DNA of 64,000 nucleotides from positions 3,614,273 through 3,678,272 of the forward strand of contig RPFO01000667.1 in assembly GCA_009746045.1 (NCBI GenBank), given 5' to 3'. The notes under the pieces were generated by a model. The model had not been told where the DNA came from and did not search any database. It was given only the letters and a program-made list of their open reading frames with translations. This DNA comes from Mesostigma viride (Eukaryota > Streptophyta > Mesostigmatophyceae > Mesostigmatales > Mesostigmataceae). Of this stretch, positions 19,355 through 45,440 are shown one piece after another; the stretch's first letter is position 1, and the number at the start of each line of letters is the position of its first letter. The position numbers and the translations under genes were made by a program.

Positions 19355-20221
19355 TAAAAATATAATTACTTACAGCAGAGTGAAATCACTCAAACCAAAG
19401 CAAACGCCCAGCTATAAACCTATATACAGAGCCATGTCAAAGCTCTATACTACGATAAGACCAATGGAAACGCCTAACGGGAGGAACCTAATAGCCCTGC
19501 TGCACCGCAAAATCAGCCCGCGTACGGCGGAGCATGATGTCCGCCATGGCCCGAGTCAGCGCCACCGACAAGCGCTGACGCCAATATGACGTCCAGGTCC
19601 GCGCCGACCATGGGGCCCGCTGGCCCTCCAGGTCCAGCCGGTCCTCCCGGAGCCGGCAACACTCCTTGAAGAAGGCGGAGGTCAGGGGCCCCATGGCCCC
19701 AAACTCCTCCAGGACAAAGGGCACCACACGATGGTGCCCGACGTCGCCGTAGGCCAGGAGCTTGGCCCGCTCCGCCCGGTCCGCCGTGTAACCTGCCGTG
19801 AGGGAGGCCCCAGCCACGTGGCTAAGAGCCAAGGGCCGCGCCACCGAAACGTCAATAAGCAGATGCCGGCCACCCCCCTCAAAGTCCAGCACCACGATGT
19901 CAGGCCGGTGGTTGGGGGAATAGAAGGCAGCGCCATCCGCATCCTCGGACCGGATGTTCGCGTGGGGGAAAACCGACCGAATCATGGCGAGCACCACCGT
20001 CAGGAGGACAGTGTGCAAATACAAATACCAATTCTGATTCTGTTGGCCCCCCATGCAGGCAAGGTAGTGAGTCCCCGTGGGATCCAGCGGCTGCCCACAG
20101 CTACCACAAGGCCGCCCGGCCGGAACAAGAGGCTGCGGGGCAAATAGCTGGTGCCGGAGCGCCACCGAGTAGTGGCTGGGAGCCAAGGCGAATGGGGGGG
20201 CCATGGGAAGAGCACGAAGGT
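19355..20221 (-). mobile_element. 5'-truncated LINE copy, related subfamily, 17-bp TSD
   Basis: ACACGCCCGATATATAT flanks it perfectly at 19338-19354 and 20222-20238. The body covers the endonuclease end of ORF2 and a short 3' untranslated region ending in an AT-rich TAATTATATTTTTA (- sense). The same 3' end occurs at 12876-13203 and 53074-53217. It sits exactly at the 5' edge of the larger LINE. Confidence 0.85.
19488..20221 (-). pseudogene. C-terminal endonuclease part of LINE ORF2 (5'-truncated)
   Basis: About 244 codons aligned with the end of the ORF2 at 13426-17346, sharing THYLACMGGQQNQNW, the NHRPDIVVLD and LLIDVSVARPL endonuclease core, FVLEEFGAMGP and WTSYWRQRLSVALTR, but with many substitutions. 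It belongs to a sister subfamily. Reverse transcriptase is missing and there is no start codon of its own, so it is a dead-on-arrival copy. Confidence 0.8.
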
Positions 20222-20479
20222 ACACGCCCGATATATATAAGCCCTCAATGGGGCACGTGAACAGGTACTCCCGGCCACTAGTTGGTCATTATTGTGAAAC
20301 TACGTGCATTCACACATATTAATTATTAAGTGAGACAATGATGTGAGACAACTAGAGCATATCTACTAGTGAGTATATATCTAGGCAAGACTCCTAGGGT
20401 CTGGCACACTCTAGCTAGATAAGATAGACTAGTAGGATTGTTTGTTACTAGATAGAATAGACGGGTTGGATTGTGTGCA
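20222..20479. other. Noncoding; small inverted repeat around the next microsatellite
   Basis: ATTAAGTGAGACAA at 20325-20338 is found inverted at 20843-20856, on the other side of the ATCC/ACCC array. This may be the ends of a small MITE, or chance. No gene. Confidence 0.35.
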
Positions 20480-20752
20480 CCCATCCATCCATCCATCCAT
20501 CCATCCATCCACCCACCCACCCACCCACCCACCCACCCACCCACCCACCCACCCACCCACCCACCCACCCACCCACCCACCCACCCACCCACCCACCCAC
20601 CCACCCACCCACCCACCCACCCACCCACCCACCCACCCACCCACCCACCCACCCACCCACCCCCACCCACCCATCCATCCATCCATCCATCCATCCATCC
20701 ATCCATCCATCCATCCATCCATCCATCCATCCATCCATCCATCCATCCATCC
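20480..20752. repeat. (ATCC)n-(ACCC)n-(ATCC)n microsatellite
   Basis: ATCC units at both ends and ACCC units in the centre, about 270 bp. Frames through it (THPP, GWVG) are artefacts. Confidence 0.95.
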
Positions 20753-23044
20753 GTCGCGATTAATGCTCCATGACTAGCTCCCAAACGGGAGCTAGCACGA
20801 TTTTAATTAGTAAATTAATTAATCCATCTCAGGCATGCATAGTTGTCTCACTTAATCTAGTCAATCGAATCCATCAGGGTTGACGAATTAAACTCGTGCA
20901 CACAATCATACCGCGGCTTAAGAAACAATTGATCACACCACATTGGACCGCAATGCGTTGATCAAGAAATATCAAGGAGACAACCAGCGCAGGCCAGAAA
21001 TCGAGAGATGCGTTGATCAAGAAATATAATTGTCTCCTTGATAATTGTGTCTAGTTATCTCAGTAAGTTAGACAAGTAATATCCTTGACTACTTCTGTGG
21101 AACTGAAAGTGGTCAACGAGCAAGAGGCTTTGAGGATGGATGAATTATGCGAACTAACATTATACCATGTTAGATTAGATCACAACAAACGTTCCAGCAA
21201 TGGCAACCCATACGTCCTAATCTCAACGTGCATGTCGAGCATGCTCCACCGTTAGCCTGAAATGGACCAATCAGGTTACAGCATCACAAGGTAAGATTCT
21301 TTCGTCCCTCTAACTAGACACGTAACACAAGAGCACACAAACCAGCCTGGCATAATCCAGACGTGGAATCACCGAATCTTGATAAGCATTGGAGTCCTAA
21401 AATATCTAGGCAAGACTTGGCAGAACCGACCAACTAATAACCCCACGTGGATCAGGCCACGACCAATGAGGGTCTAAACAAGTCAGTTGACAAAGTCCAG
21501 GTCTCGAAATATCTCTGCACGTGGGAAACCTCATAACTAGCTCAATACTCATCCAAAAGGCCTCAAATAAAATCCCAAACTATTACAAAACTCAGGATGT
21601 AACAACAAGTCAGATTTGGTTGTTACATATTGACATGTCAAGCAAATGTGGGTCAGCAAGTATTGACTGTCCTCCCTAATGGTGGCGGTTGCTAGGGAAC
21701 ATCCAGTAATGTTATCCTGAGGGGGGCACTCAGGGTTTAAGGGAACTCCCACAGCAACCTTGGGTTGGTACCACAATGCATGGCACTACCCAACGCCAGC
21801 GGCGGCGGCGGCCCGGCTAAGGCGGTGGCGGCCCAAAGGAGGCGGCGGCGGCAGCGGCGGCCCGGAGGAGGGGGCAGCGGCGGCCCGAAGGAGGCGGCGG
21901 CGGCGGCCCGGAGGCGGCGGCGGCAGCGGCGGCCCGGAGGCGGCAGCGGCCCGGAGGAGGCGGCGGCGGCCATTGAAACCACCACTCAGTTGGACAGCCT
22001 ACACGAGCTTTCACCAACAAAGCCGGACATGTCAAACTACCAGTGAAGATTCGCTTTTTGCACCCGAGTGGGTTGAGAGCCCACTACTCGTCTAGCCACT
22101 AAATCGGCACATGCCAAACCAGCCACTTCAGGCTAGCTTCAACCATGGTTGAACCACCGTCAATATGAGCGGCTCAACACATGTAGTGAACGTTGGAACT
22201 GATGGGAAGCACAGATGTCCACCGGGGGAAGTGATGGCACCACGGCTCCATCGCAAGCAAGGGCCACTAGACCTACTGTCCACACCATGATGGCTGATTG
22301 AGCTTCAAACGTTGCCAAGAATTATGATGATGGCACCACTGATATGCCACATCCTTGATGATAAGTGTAGCAATAGTAGCCGGGCCGCAGCAGCAAGAAG
22401 ATATGTCGCATGCAGCGCCACGTAGGTCCGTCCACCATGCGCCGCACCTGCAAGTGTGGAGACTAGGGCATGGTTGCATGTCTGGGGGTGGCCTTGTACA
22501 TTTGGGAGGAGTTGGCGCCACATGTATAAGTAACGCAAAGAAACCAAGAACTCAAGTCCATCGTTGAAAGAAAATACACACATGAGATTCAAGGCCACAT
22601 CTCACGATCATGGAGGCAGCCAACAAGCACTACAATGGACACCACAACTCCAACATTCCATTATAGTGCTTAAAGCCAAACACCGCAAAATGTTCGGGAG
22701 CAAGACAATGGCCCGGCACATATGTTTGAGATACTCACATTACACTACGGCAAGAAGATGTTCAATGTTGATACGAAGTTTTATGGCCGAGGAAACGCAC
22801 CAACTTACAACAAACACAGATGAAATGTAGCCAGGATACACATGTTGTCCCGCTTAGGATTGTTAACGTGAAGATGGATGTGCCGCAAAGGATGTAGGCA
22901 GCCTGTGGTGCATAGAAGTTGCACCTTCCCTAATGCACATAGCAAGCGCTGCCATGCTAGCAACATTGCCAGCAAATACCTCCAAATGATCCATGAGGGC
23001 ATTGACCTCGTGAAGGTGCATTGAGGTTGCAGTTTCATATTCGC
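20753..23044. other. MULE interior, no gene recognised; contains a (CGG)n array
   Basis: About 2.3 kb with only short unconvincing frames. 21796-21972 is a GC-rich (GGC/GGA)n trinucleotide array. 20774-20830 has an LINE-tail-like AATTAATTAA next to the palindrome GCTCCCAAACGGGAGC. 20965-21000 is the inverted partner of 12617-12655. The rest may be original MULE body or captured host DNA. Confidence 0.4.
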
Positions 23045-23850
23045 TCATGGGAGTTGGGGTTGCGAAGAAGCACTGCCAACACTTGGAGCAGACGCGGCAT
23101 TGCTAGGGCAGTTGCCGTGACCAAGAGAAGCAACGAACCCGCCCCGGGCCCGGGCCCGCTTCGGAGTACCCGTAGCCTCACCGACAACGCTTCCACCAAG
23201 AGTTGCAGAGACCTTGCGTTTTGACGTGGGTGGCTCGTTGGGATGGTGTGCTCTTTGTTTACGTGGTTGTTTTCCCCGACCACGGGGTGGAGGACCTAAA
23301 GGGTTTTCTACCAAGCGAGCAGCACTTCCATCCCCTCCCGGCTGACTCACCTGACTTGATGGCAGTCTCTTCTGCTGCCAGTATGACTTACAATGCCTGA
23401 GAAAATCCGAGCCACAACGACCCTCATGCGCCAAAGAAGCCCATGCCTTCATGTGAGCGAGAATGTCAGTATACGTAGGCTCCGTGCCTTGAGCGACATC
23501 CACGTTGACATCATCATCACGGCTGTTCTCAGGGTGTACAGTTACCATCTGTTGGAATTGTAGCTGGCTCTCAATAGTGTCCGGCTTGGGTTGCTTCCAC
23601 CTATCGCACACCAATTGCATCGGCACCTGCTTGCACTGATGAAGATGCACCTCAACGGCTAAACAATGGCGGCATGGGAGGCCTACAAAGGTTGGAAATT
23701 GGCATGTGCACTCCAAAACATGGCCGTCCTCCCCGGTCGTAACCAAACGTTCCTTTGATTATTTTCCCGCCTTGTACAACGGCGTGGTGGCCAGGTTCTT
23801 TCTTACGCCACGTTCAAAATCACCGTTCATAAACACTTTACGCGGCCGCC
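23045..23850 (-). pseudogene. Mutator-like transposase remnant with SWIM zinc finger
   Basis: A - strand frame of 233 codons (23045-23746, no ATG) opens with ECTCQFPTFVGLPCRHCLAV. This is CxCx(9)CxH, the SWIM zinc finger that follows the DDE domain in Mutator/FAR1 transposases. A low-complexity basic tail follows (PPPRGRGKQPRKQR, SKRKVSATLGG). Upstream the frame continues to an ATG near 23849 (MPRRPRKVFMNGDFERG) but is broken by TAA just before the finger. No room remains for the DDE domain before the right terminal repeat at 23891. The catalytic part is gone, so the element cannot move itself. Confidence 0.6.
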
Positions 23851-23890
23851 TTGGCATGGTATGGCCCATAGGCCGCCATCTTGACCCACG

Positions 23891-24105
23891 AGTATGAGCC
23901 AGTAGGCTGCGCTTTCCGTTCGTTTCGTCCCTGATCACAATGTTTCCGGCTCATGCCGCCGCGTCTGCAAGCGTTACCCGTATTTATCAGCCCATACCGT
24001 TCCTTTCACAAGCGTTACCCGTATTTATCGACGCGTACCGTAGCCTCTCGTCATTGTCATCTGTCATCGGGTGCGCCCAGCACCGGGTGCGATTTCCAAA
24101 AACCC
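23891..24105 (-). repeat. Right 215-bp terminal inverted repeat of the MULE candidate
   Basis: Reverse complement of 11425-11639. The outer end is ...GATTTCCAAAAACCC at 24105. Just beyond it lies the presumed 5' flank of the phosphodiesterase gene. Confidence 0.8.
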
Positions 24106-24114
24106 GCATTTTAT

Positions 24115-24765
24115 GAGTCAATGGGTCAAACTAACGGCCGTATCGGTCAATATATGGAAGACCGTAAAAGTACGGAGATCCGCCACAGGATGCCCGTCGG
24201 CGTTATCATTTAAACATGGGCGGGATATCACACAAATCCCCAGCGGTTACCAGCGCGTGGCATTGCAGCAGCCGCCACGGTTGACATGTCAGTGACGGAT
24301 GCTAATTTCCAGATCATAACGGTGCCACGTCGTTAGAGATCCTAGGATGATCGTAGGTTACATGCGTACGTCATCGCTGGTAGCCCACTATTGTGATTCA
24401 CGATTGCGCAGATTCTCCATATACAGTTAATATCTTGAGCAGATATGGAAATTCGGAAAGTTGATGCAAGGTACGTTGACCATGATGAAAATTGCTGGAG
24501 ATCATCCAGCTGGCTTGGAAGGCGTCCTACTACGGTAACCTTCGGCCAATATAGAGTCTCTGCTGCACATCAGCGGCGTAGGAACCAACAACAACAACCA
24601 ACCTAACATAAAACCACGGAAAACTAGTGAATTGTGATCCAGATATCTGCTGGCCGATGAATTAGCATGGTGCATCAGTGGTGAAGGTACACTAGTAAAT
24701 GAAAAGATCGATGGGGTAGAATTGTCTGATCAAGGAAGCGGAAGCCGCTTTCTCGCCGCTCCACT
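24115..24765 (+). promoter_or_regulatory. Upstream region of the phosphodiesterase gene, no clear promoter element
   Basis: Between the MULE end and the ATG are 650 bp of mixed composition with no convincing TATA box. If the MULE boundary is right, the gene's upstream sequence was displaced by 12.7 kb of inserted DNA. Confidence 0.3.
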
Positions 24766-39820
<15,055 letters not shown>

Positions 39821-40613
39821 CCGTGAGCGACACCGGGTGCTTGCCTTACAAGGCCATGGTGCGGGAGAGAAAACTCCACTTTTTTATAAGATTTCCTCAG
39901 CTACCGTTTATGGCCGGTTATATTTATGCTTGGTAGGGATGTGCGGCCCCTTGCAAGTGGGCGATCTAAGCATTGCCTTAGCGAAGTTTTGTCCACACGC
40001 TTGCGCCCTTGATGACGTACTTCCCACCAGGAGGTGGTAAGTGAGCTAGTCAGTCACGGAGCATGCAGAGAGACTGCCAGCGTGGACTGCAAGTGAAAAA
40101 AAAAGGCAACCTTGCAAATGATTTTATGCAGGACTGAGCCAGTGAAGCAAGTGGAAACGTTGTTGTTTGTTGCGTCACGAACACCCCCCGTGGTCGTGGC
40201 TGATGCGAATGTCCTGTCCCAGCTGCTCCCTCAATCTGGGGTTACTGCAGCAGATATGTGAAAGATTTGGTACGATACTGGATTCTAACACAGGATGTGT
40301 AGCACGTTCATCATCGCGGCACACGAAGCTTTGAGGGAGCCAACGTGCTGCACCTCCTCTTGCCCGCATGTGGCATGGTTTGACGTAAGTTAGTTAACTT
40401 TGTGTGCACCTGCTTCTGATATGAATCCTGGGGGCTGCTTTGGAATCATGACTATTGTGGTGTTTTTGTACAGGACAGATGGTTAGTGTGTTAGTGCGCA
40501 GATATTATGAAATCTGGTCATGTGCATGGCCAGACACTCCTTACCAGTGTAAAAAGTCGACTGCCACTATTATCCTATTAGTTCTGGTGTTTTGGCCTCT
40601 CCAAATCCGAATA
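39821..40613. other. Downstream of the phosphodiesterase gene, no other gene seen
   Basis: About 790 bp without a coding-like frame. The first TGTAA, the usual green-algal polyadenylation signal, that I notice is near 40545, rather far from the stop. An (AATT)n tail at 40613-40630 starts the next retroelement. Confidence 0.4.
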
Positions 40614-41043
40614 ATTAATTAATTAATTAAAACACGTGCTCCCGTTGGGGAGTCACGGAGCACCGAAGTGCTTTTAATCCCTGTGTGTGCACAACAGGAG
40701 AAAGGGTAGAGACCCCCAGTCTCCTTCATGCCTAAGGCATGCCACAGCTGCATTCGGGCACGCTAGCGAAACGGACACGCTAACGATCCGGCAATCTGTG
40801 GGTGCAATAAGACCCATGTGAGCATGGCATAGCGAGGAGCGTGGGCAAGTAATCTGATCATAGCCAGGACGTAGCATGGCTGTACAAGGACTAAGCTAAG
40901 GCTATGGCTGGTTGTGTACCGTGCGTGAGCGGTGCACGTGGCTAGGTAAGTTGGCACAGCTAGGCAAACATTCTAAGCATGGCTGCCATAGCGGCAGTGA
41001 CTACCAGTGGATACAAGCTAGGGCTATTACTGAGCAAGCTATT

Positions 41044-44000
41044 CTAGCCCGCTGGGGGCGTCCACATCTTGTGATTGATCATCAGGTCCCCGCCCCTCCA
41101 GTACACCTTGGGCTTCTGGGGGTCCTGCTTGTGGCGGAGGTATTCCAGCCACAGGTCGCGTCGCTGCTGCTGCTGAGCGGGGGTCAGGTCGTCGTCCAGC
41201 GTCCAGGTGAGGTCGTGCAACCGCTTGCGACGAGAGAGGAACTGCTGCTTGTCCTCACGGGAGGGGAAGGTGAGCAGGACTGGTGGGGGAGCCGCCTTAT
41301 CCCGTGAGTGGGGAAGGCGGTGGCACCCTCGCAGTTCTACCTCACCTACCAGGCCCATGAGGGTAAGGAGCTCGTCGGCAAGGGAGGTTAACCCGTGTTT
41401 TTTTAATTAGAACGCGATATATCGCGTTGTAAGCTTTTTTTAGAACGCGTATAGCACCTAAGGAAATTTTTTTTTCATGGTCATGTATATACTTTCCTGA
41501 AAGCCCATAAATCAAAGGATTTTTTGAGCTACTCAGACCTACAAAATGCTTATTCATTAGAGAGATACACTGGTTTGAATACAGGGGGGTCTGACCATGA
41601 CCGCGATTTCTTGACCCTAGGTCACAAGTCATGTGCTTATTCACAAATGGTTCATGAAAAAAATCTGGCTTCTTGCACGAGCTATGGGCAACATATGCAG
41701 GCTCTGTGAAACAAAACTCAGGCCCATTGGGCCACTGGCGGGAGCTATTTTTCATTAGCATCACAATTACAACGCAGTACAACGCAGTGGGAAACATGAG
41801 AGCCCTTGACAACATTACGCAACGACCCGAGCCCCATAAACGGGGCCATAGTGAGCTTGGAGGGTCAAAACGTTGAAAATAGGTGTTGTATAAGTTATAC
41901 AGCATCAAACATGCATCAAACATCATGACTGGATGACCTAATATGACTGAATCAGGCAGCCATAGCCAAAGCATCATCCACTCTCACAACGTGTTGAGCA
42001 CATGCCTCGTGGGAATGGAGGTGCTGGGTTTTCATTCCATAACGCGTGCAATACTGAAAGAAAGAGGCACGTTTAATGCAAGGCTTGGATAGGTTGAGTG
42101 ATCCGGCATGAGCTTACATGCAGGCAAAGATGACGCTGGAATGCATGCTAGCAAATGGTGGCAAGATGCTAACAACACATGATTATACACCATGATTATG
42201 GGCACCCAGCTGATCTTCTTGCACAATCAACGCAGTATAAACCATCAACATCCAATCCTCACGATATATGCACGGCTTGACGACGTATACAGCACCTAAA
42301 TACTGCACAACTGCAACCTGCTATTGCTGACATGCAAGCAACGTCGAGTAGGATGGCGGTCTTAGAGAGGCTGGGCAGAGGTCGGTAGAAATACGTGGAA
42401 AACTGGCAGAAACTAGGTAGAAACACGATATACTTACGCCTGCAAGCACTATTGAGCCGGTGGCAGAGGCCATTTCCAGGAAAATACAGCATACCGTAGC
42501 AATAGCCACGGTCACGCCTTACGCTATTTGCAGGCACCATCATGCCCGGAGCTACCCAATAAAAGTCTGCACAAATCTCGGTTTAGCCGAGAGTCCGGGC
42601 GTTCGGAATGAATAAACATGTGTTAAGAAGTCGAAACACCATGGAAATACCAAGCATGGTGCCGCAGCAGACCCGAGTCTTGACGTAATAATATGTATGC
42701 CGGTTTCCAGGGTTTCCGCATGAAAGTTGGGTGAGAAACTGGAAAAAACTACGTTTCCTTTGCCCCAGTACCTCAACAAACTCGTAGAAACCTAATTATC
42801 AACCTTTGAACGCATCATCATGGTCGTGCTACCCAACAGCCACTGAAATTCGCGCGAAAACTGGCGAGATCTACCTGCCGCCATCGCCGTCGTCTTCACC
42901 TTCGTCCCGCGAAAATGCCTGATTTCAGTGGTACATATTTGTTTGCAGCTGTCACAAAAAAAATACCAAAAATACCAGGATTTTTTCTTGAATTGTATGA
43001 GATGTTTCTGACCTATCTTGAAAGTTTCAGACCAAAAATCGCATGTTTAATAGGTTTGCCACGTGTCAGATTACAACGCGATACATCGCGTTCTAACCCT
43101 ACAACGCGATGTATCGCGTTGTAAAAAAACACGGGTTAACGTCTCACCTGGCTTCTGGGGGAAACGACGCAGCACCACCCGGCAGTCGCGGCGGGCGCGG
43201 TCGGTGGCCTCCCGTTGCTGGGCCTGGCAGAGGTCTTCAAGCTCCTGGAGTTTCGTAGCGATGGCGTCGGTGGTGGAGGCGGTCGCTGTCCGCAGCAGGT
43301 CCGCATAAGAGAGGGGCGGGAGTTCACCCGCATCCAGCCGGCGGGGTGGCTGGGATGCGATGGTGGCCGTCTGCTCCGCTATCTTTAGGACCTGTGAGGC
43401 CAGTGCCTCGGTGTGAGCGGTGATGGCTTCAAGCTTCTTCATGAGCACGCCGCACTTGCCCTCCACCTGGTTGAGGCGAGAGACAAGTGCAGCGTGCGTC
43501 TCAGATGCCTGCGCCGCGGTGTGCAGCGCCGTGAACTGGGGTTGGAGCTTGCGGACGACCTTGGTTTCCACATTGGAGACCCGAGCCTCCACCGTGTTTC
43601 AAGCGTCGTGTTCAGCGAGGTCAGCTTCTCGGCCAACGGCCAGGTCACGTGCTCCTCCAGCACTGCTCGGATGTCATCCTTGCAGAGGGAGGAAGCCGAT
43701 GTGTCTGTCGGCCGCGCAGGCTGGGCTGGGGCGCGGATCTTGGAGTCGATTGTGTCCATAGCTAGGTAGCTGGAAGAAGCTGCATAATGATAGCGAGGCG
43801 GTGGTCTCCCCTGGCAAAGAACCTCTCCAGGTTCTTGTCGCGGATGGGCGCTGTGGCCCCATGGAGCTTGCGTTCCTGTGCTAAGAAACGCACTATTTCG
43901 ACGCATTCGTCGTTGGTCAATTGCAGCCAGTCGCTGAAAGAAAAGCTGTCATAATCTGGTAGGTACTTGCGCCATTTGTGTTCGTGGCATGGTTTCTTGG

Positions 44001-44160
44001 GTTCAGGCGAAGCGCTTGGCGAGGGTTTGGCGGGTAAGCCTGGCGGCTGAACAGTGGCGAGGGCGAGAGGGTTGGGCGGGGCGCTGGGAAGCTGTGCCAG
44101 CTCCTTTTCCAGCCCTCTTTTTGCTTTGGGAGTCGTCATAGCTGGTGAGTTTCCCGCCAT
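41044..44160 (-). pseudogene. L1-type ORF1 of half-LINE copy B, interrupted
   Basis: The ATG at 44158-44160 begins a Pro/Ala-rich N-terminus (PSPSASPEPKKPCHEHK), then KYLPDYDSFSFSDWLQLTNDECVEI and a DKNLERFFARGDHRLAI block. Frameshifts near 43780 and 43595 separate this from the coiled coil and RRM-like half at 43139-43592, and the C-terminal tail (41044-41358) lies beyond the piggyBac-type insertion. The coiled coil, RRM and tail match copy A almost residue for residue. In life the product would bind element RNA; this copy is non-functional. Confidence 0.65.
41392..43135. mobile_element. Non-autonomous piggyBac-type transposon with TTAA TSD
   Basis: TTAA is duplicated at 41388-41391 and 43136-43139. 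The element begins CCCGTGTTTTTTTA and ends with the exact complement. CCC...GGG ends plus a TTAA duplication are the hallmark of piggyBac. Just inside each end is the 18-bp palindrome AACGCGATRTATCGCGTT: 41411-41428 on the left, and 43075-43092 and 43103-43120 on the right. These are probable transposase-binding sites. No frame inside resembles a piggyBac transposase. It interrupts half-LINE copy B, whose two halves otherwise join directly. Confidence 0.85.
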
Positions 44161-44195
44161 CCTGATCTTCGTCGACTTCACTCAAGGCTTTTGAT

Positions 44196-45440
44196 TAGTG
44201 TCCTCTGGGACGCTCTATGGCCGGGCTGTACTTGCTCGCGCTCGGGCCCCACTCCCCTGATTACCGTCATCCGCACGCTGTATGAGGGGTCGACCACTTC
44301 GGTGCGCACTCAACACGGCATTACCCCGCCATGCCCACTGCAGACCGGCGTCTCAGCAGGGTTGCGTCCTGTCGCCGTACCTGTTGATTATTGTAGTGGA
44401 TTATGTTATGCACCAGGCACGTGCTCGCTTTGCTAGCATTGCAGGCCGTGCCCCTGGCCTAGCGATCGCGAACGAGCTTGGAGAAGGGGGGCCGACTAAC
44501 AAGCAGAATTTACTAGCTGACCTCATTTATGCCGACGACATCACGCTTATCGAGAAGCCAGAGTCTGCCCAACTTTGGCTGGACTGCCTGGCGCTCGAGG
44601 CTCGGGCGGAACCTTGGTCTAGAAATCAGCCCCAAAACGGAGGCCCTGGCCCTCGGCATGGCAGGGCCCCCACCCACACTCCGCCTCTTAGACGATGCCG
44701 AGGTCAACTACCCTACTTCAGGCCGCTTCAAGCTGCTCGGCAGTTGGCTTCCCGACTGCGAGGACGACCTGACGACACGGATCGGCATGGCGTGGGCGCA
44801 CCTCCATGACCACCGCCGCTGGTGGAGCAACCCCGCCCTACCCCGGATCGTCAAGCGTGACCTCTTTAAGGTCGTCATTCTGACGATCCTGACCTACGGC
44901 GCCGAGACGTGGACACTGACGCAGGAGCTGGAGCAACGACTCGACGGCGCCGTCACCAAGATGCTGCGCAAGGCCCTTAACATCCCCTTTGGTTTGCACA
45001 TTAGTAATGAGGATTTGTACGCTGATTTGCCCTATGTTTCCCACCTTCTTAGGCACAGGTGCCTGGGCCTAGCCGGGCACCTGGCCCGCACAGATCAGGT
45101 AGATACATCAGATAGACTAGCTGGCACCAAGCCCGCCCAGCCTGGGCGATATGTCCTACTGACCTGGCGTGCCCCCGGCCGCGCGCGGCAGGGCCGCCAC
45201 CCGTGGACTTTTCGTGATAGACTCGGCATGGACATGTGCTACACTAGACGTGACGGGCTCACCCCCGGGCAGCCTCCTGGTTTGTCTGTAATATGGAGGC
45301 AGATGGTGCGCAAGGATAGATGGCAAGTAGTGATGAAGGAGACCACCCCCAAGCCTGTGGGGGCTCCGCGTGTGACCGCGTATGGCATTCATAGCGATTC
45401 GGGCCGCGGTGCCCACACCCCTGTAACTAGGACCTAGATA
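44196..45440 (+). pseudogene. Reverse transcriptase C-terminal half of a CR1/Jockey/I-like LINE
   Basis: Overlapping frames give an RT palm with QQGCVLSPYLLIIVVDYV and LLADLIYADDITLIE (catalytic YADD). After a shift near 44560-44600 come LGLEISPKTEALALGM, FKLLGSWLPDCEDDL, ILTYGAETWTL and MLRKALNIPFG, in the order usual for non-LTR RTs and their thumb. A further 130 codons end at the stop at 45437. The N-terminal half (endonuclease, fingers) is absent and there are at least two frameshifts. An (AATT)-rich tail at 45516-45532 may be its 3' end. Confidence 0.7.

Larger units (their letters stand above)
11425..24105. mobile_element. Mutator-like element (MULE) candidate with 215-bp terminal inverted repeats, heavily nested
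   Basis: The 215 bp at 11425-11639 reappear inverted at 23891-24105, with terminal GGGTTTTTGG...CCAAAAACCC and only a few mismatches. Long terminal repeats plus a SWIM zinc-finger transposase remnant just inside the right end (23045-23840) fit the Mutator superfamily. The 9-bp flanks, GCATGAAAA and GCATTTTAT, share only five positions, so a TSD is not proven. Each repeat contains an internal near-duplication of GATAAATACGGGTAACGCTTGC. The 12.7-kb length is mostly nested retrotransposons; the original element was probably 4-6 kb. Confidence 0.55.
40614..44195 (-). mobile_element. Half-LINE copy B, near full length, split by a piggyBac-type element
   Basis: Same family as 1-1546 and 2243-2478. 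The 3' end is at 40614 with an (AATT)n tail, 3' untranslated sequence runs to about 41040, and ORF1 runs from 44160 down to 41044 with a 1,744-bp insertion at 41392-43135. No ORF2 follows ORF1. The 5' limit, near 44195, is where unrelated reverse-transcriptase sequence on the + strand begins. Confidence 0.75.

Noticed and set aside
20326-20784. MDGWMDGW / THPPTHPP ORFs
   Set aside because: Microsatellite translation.
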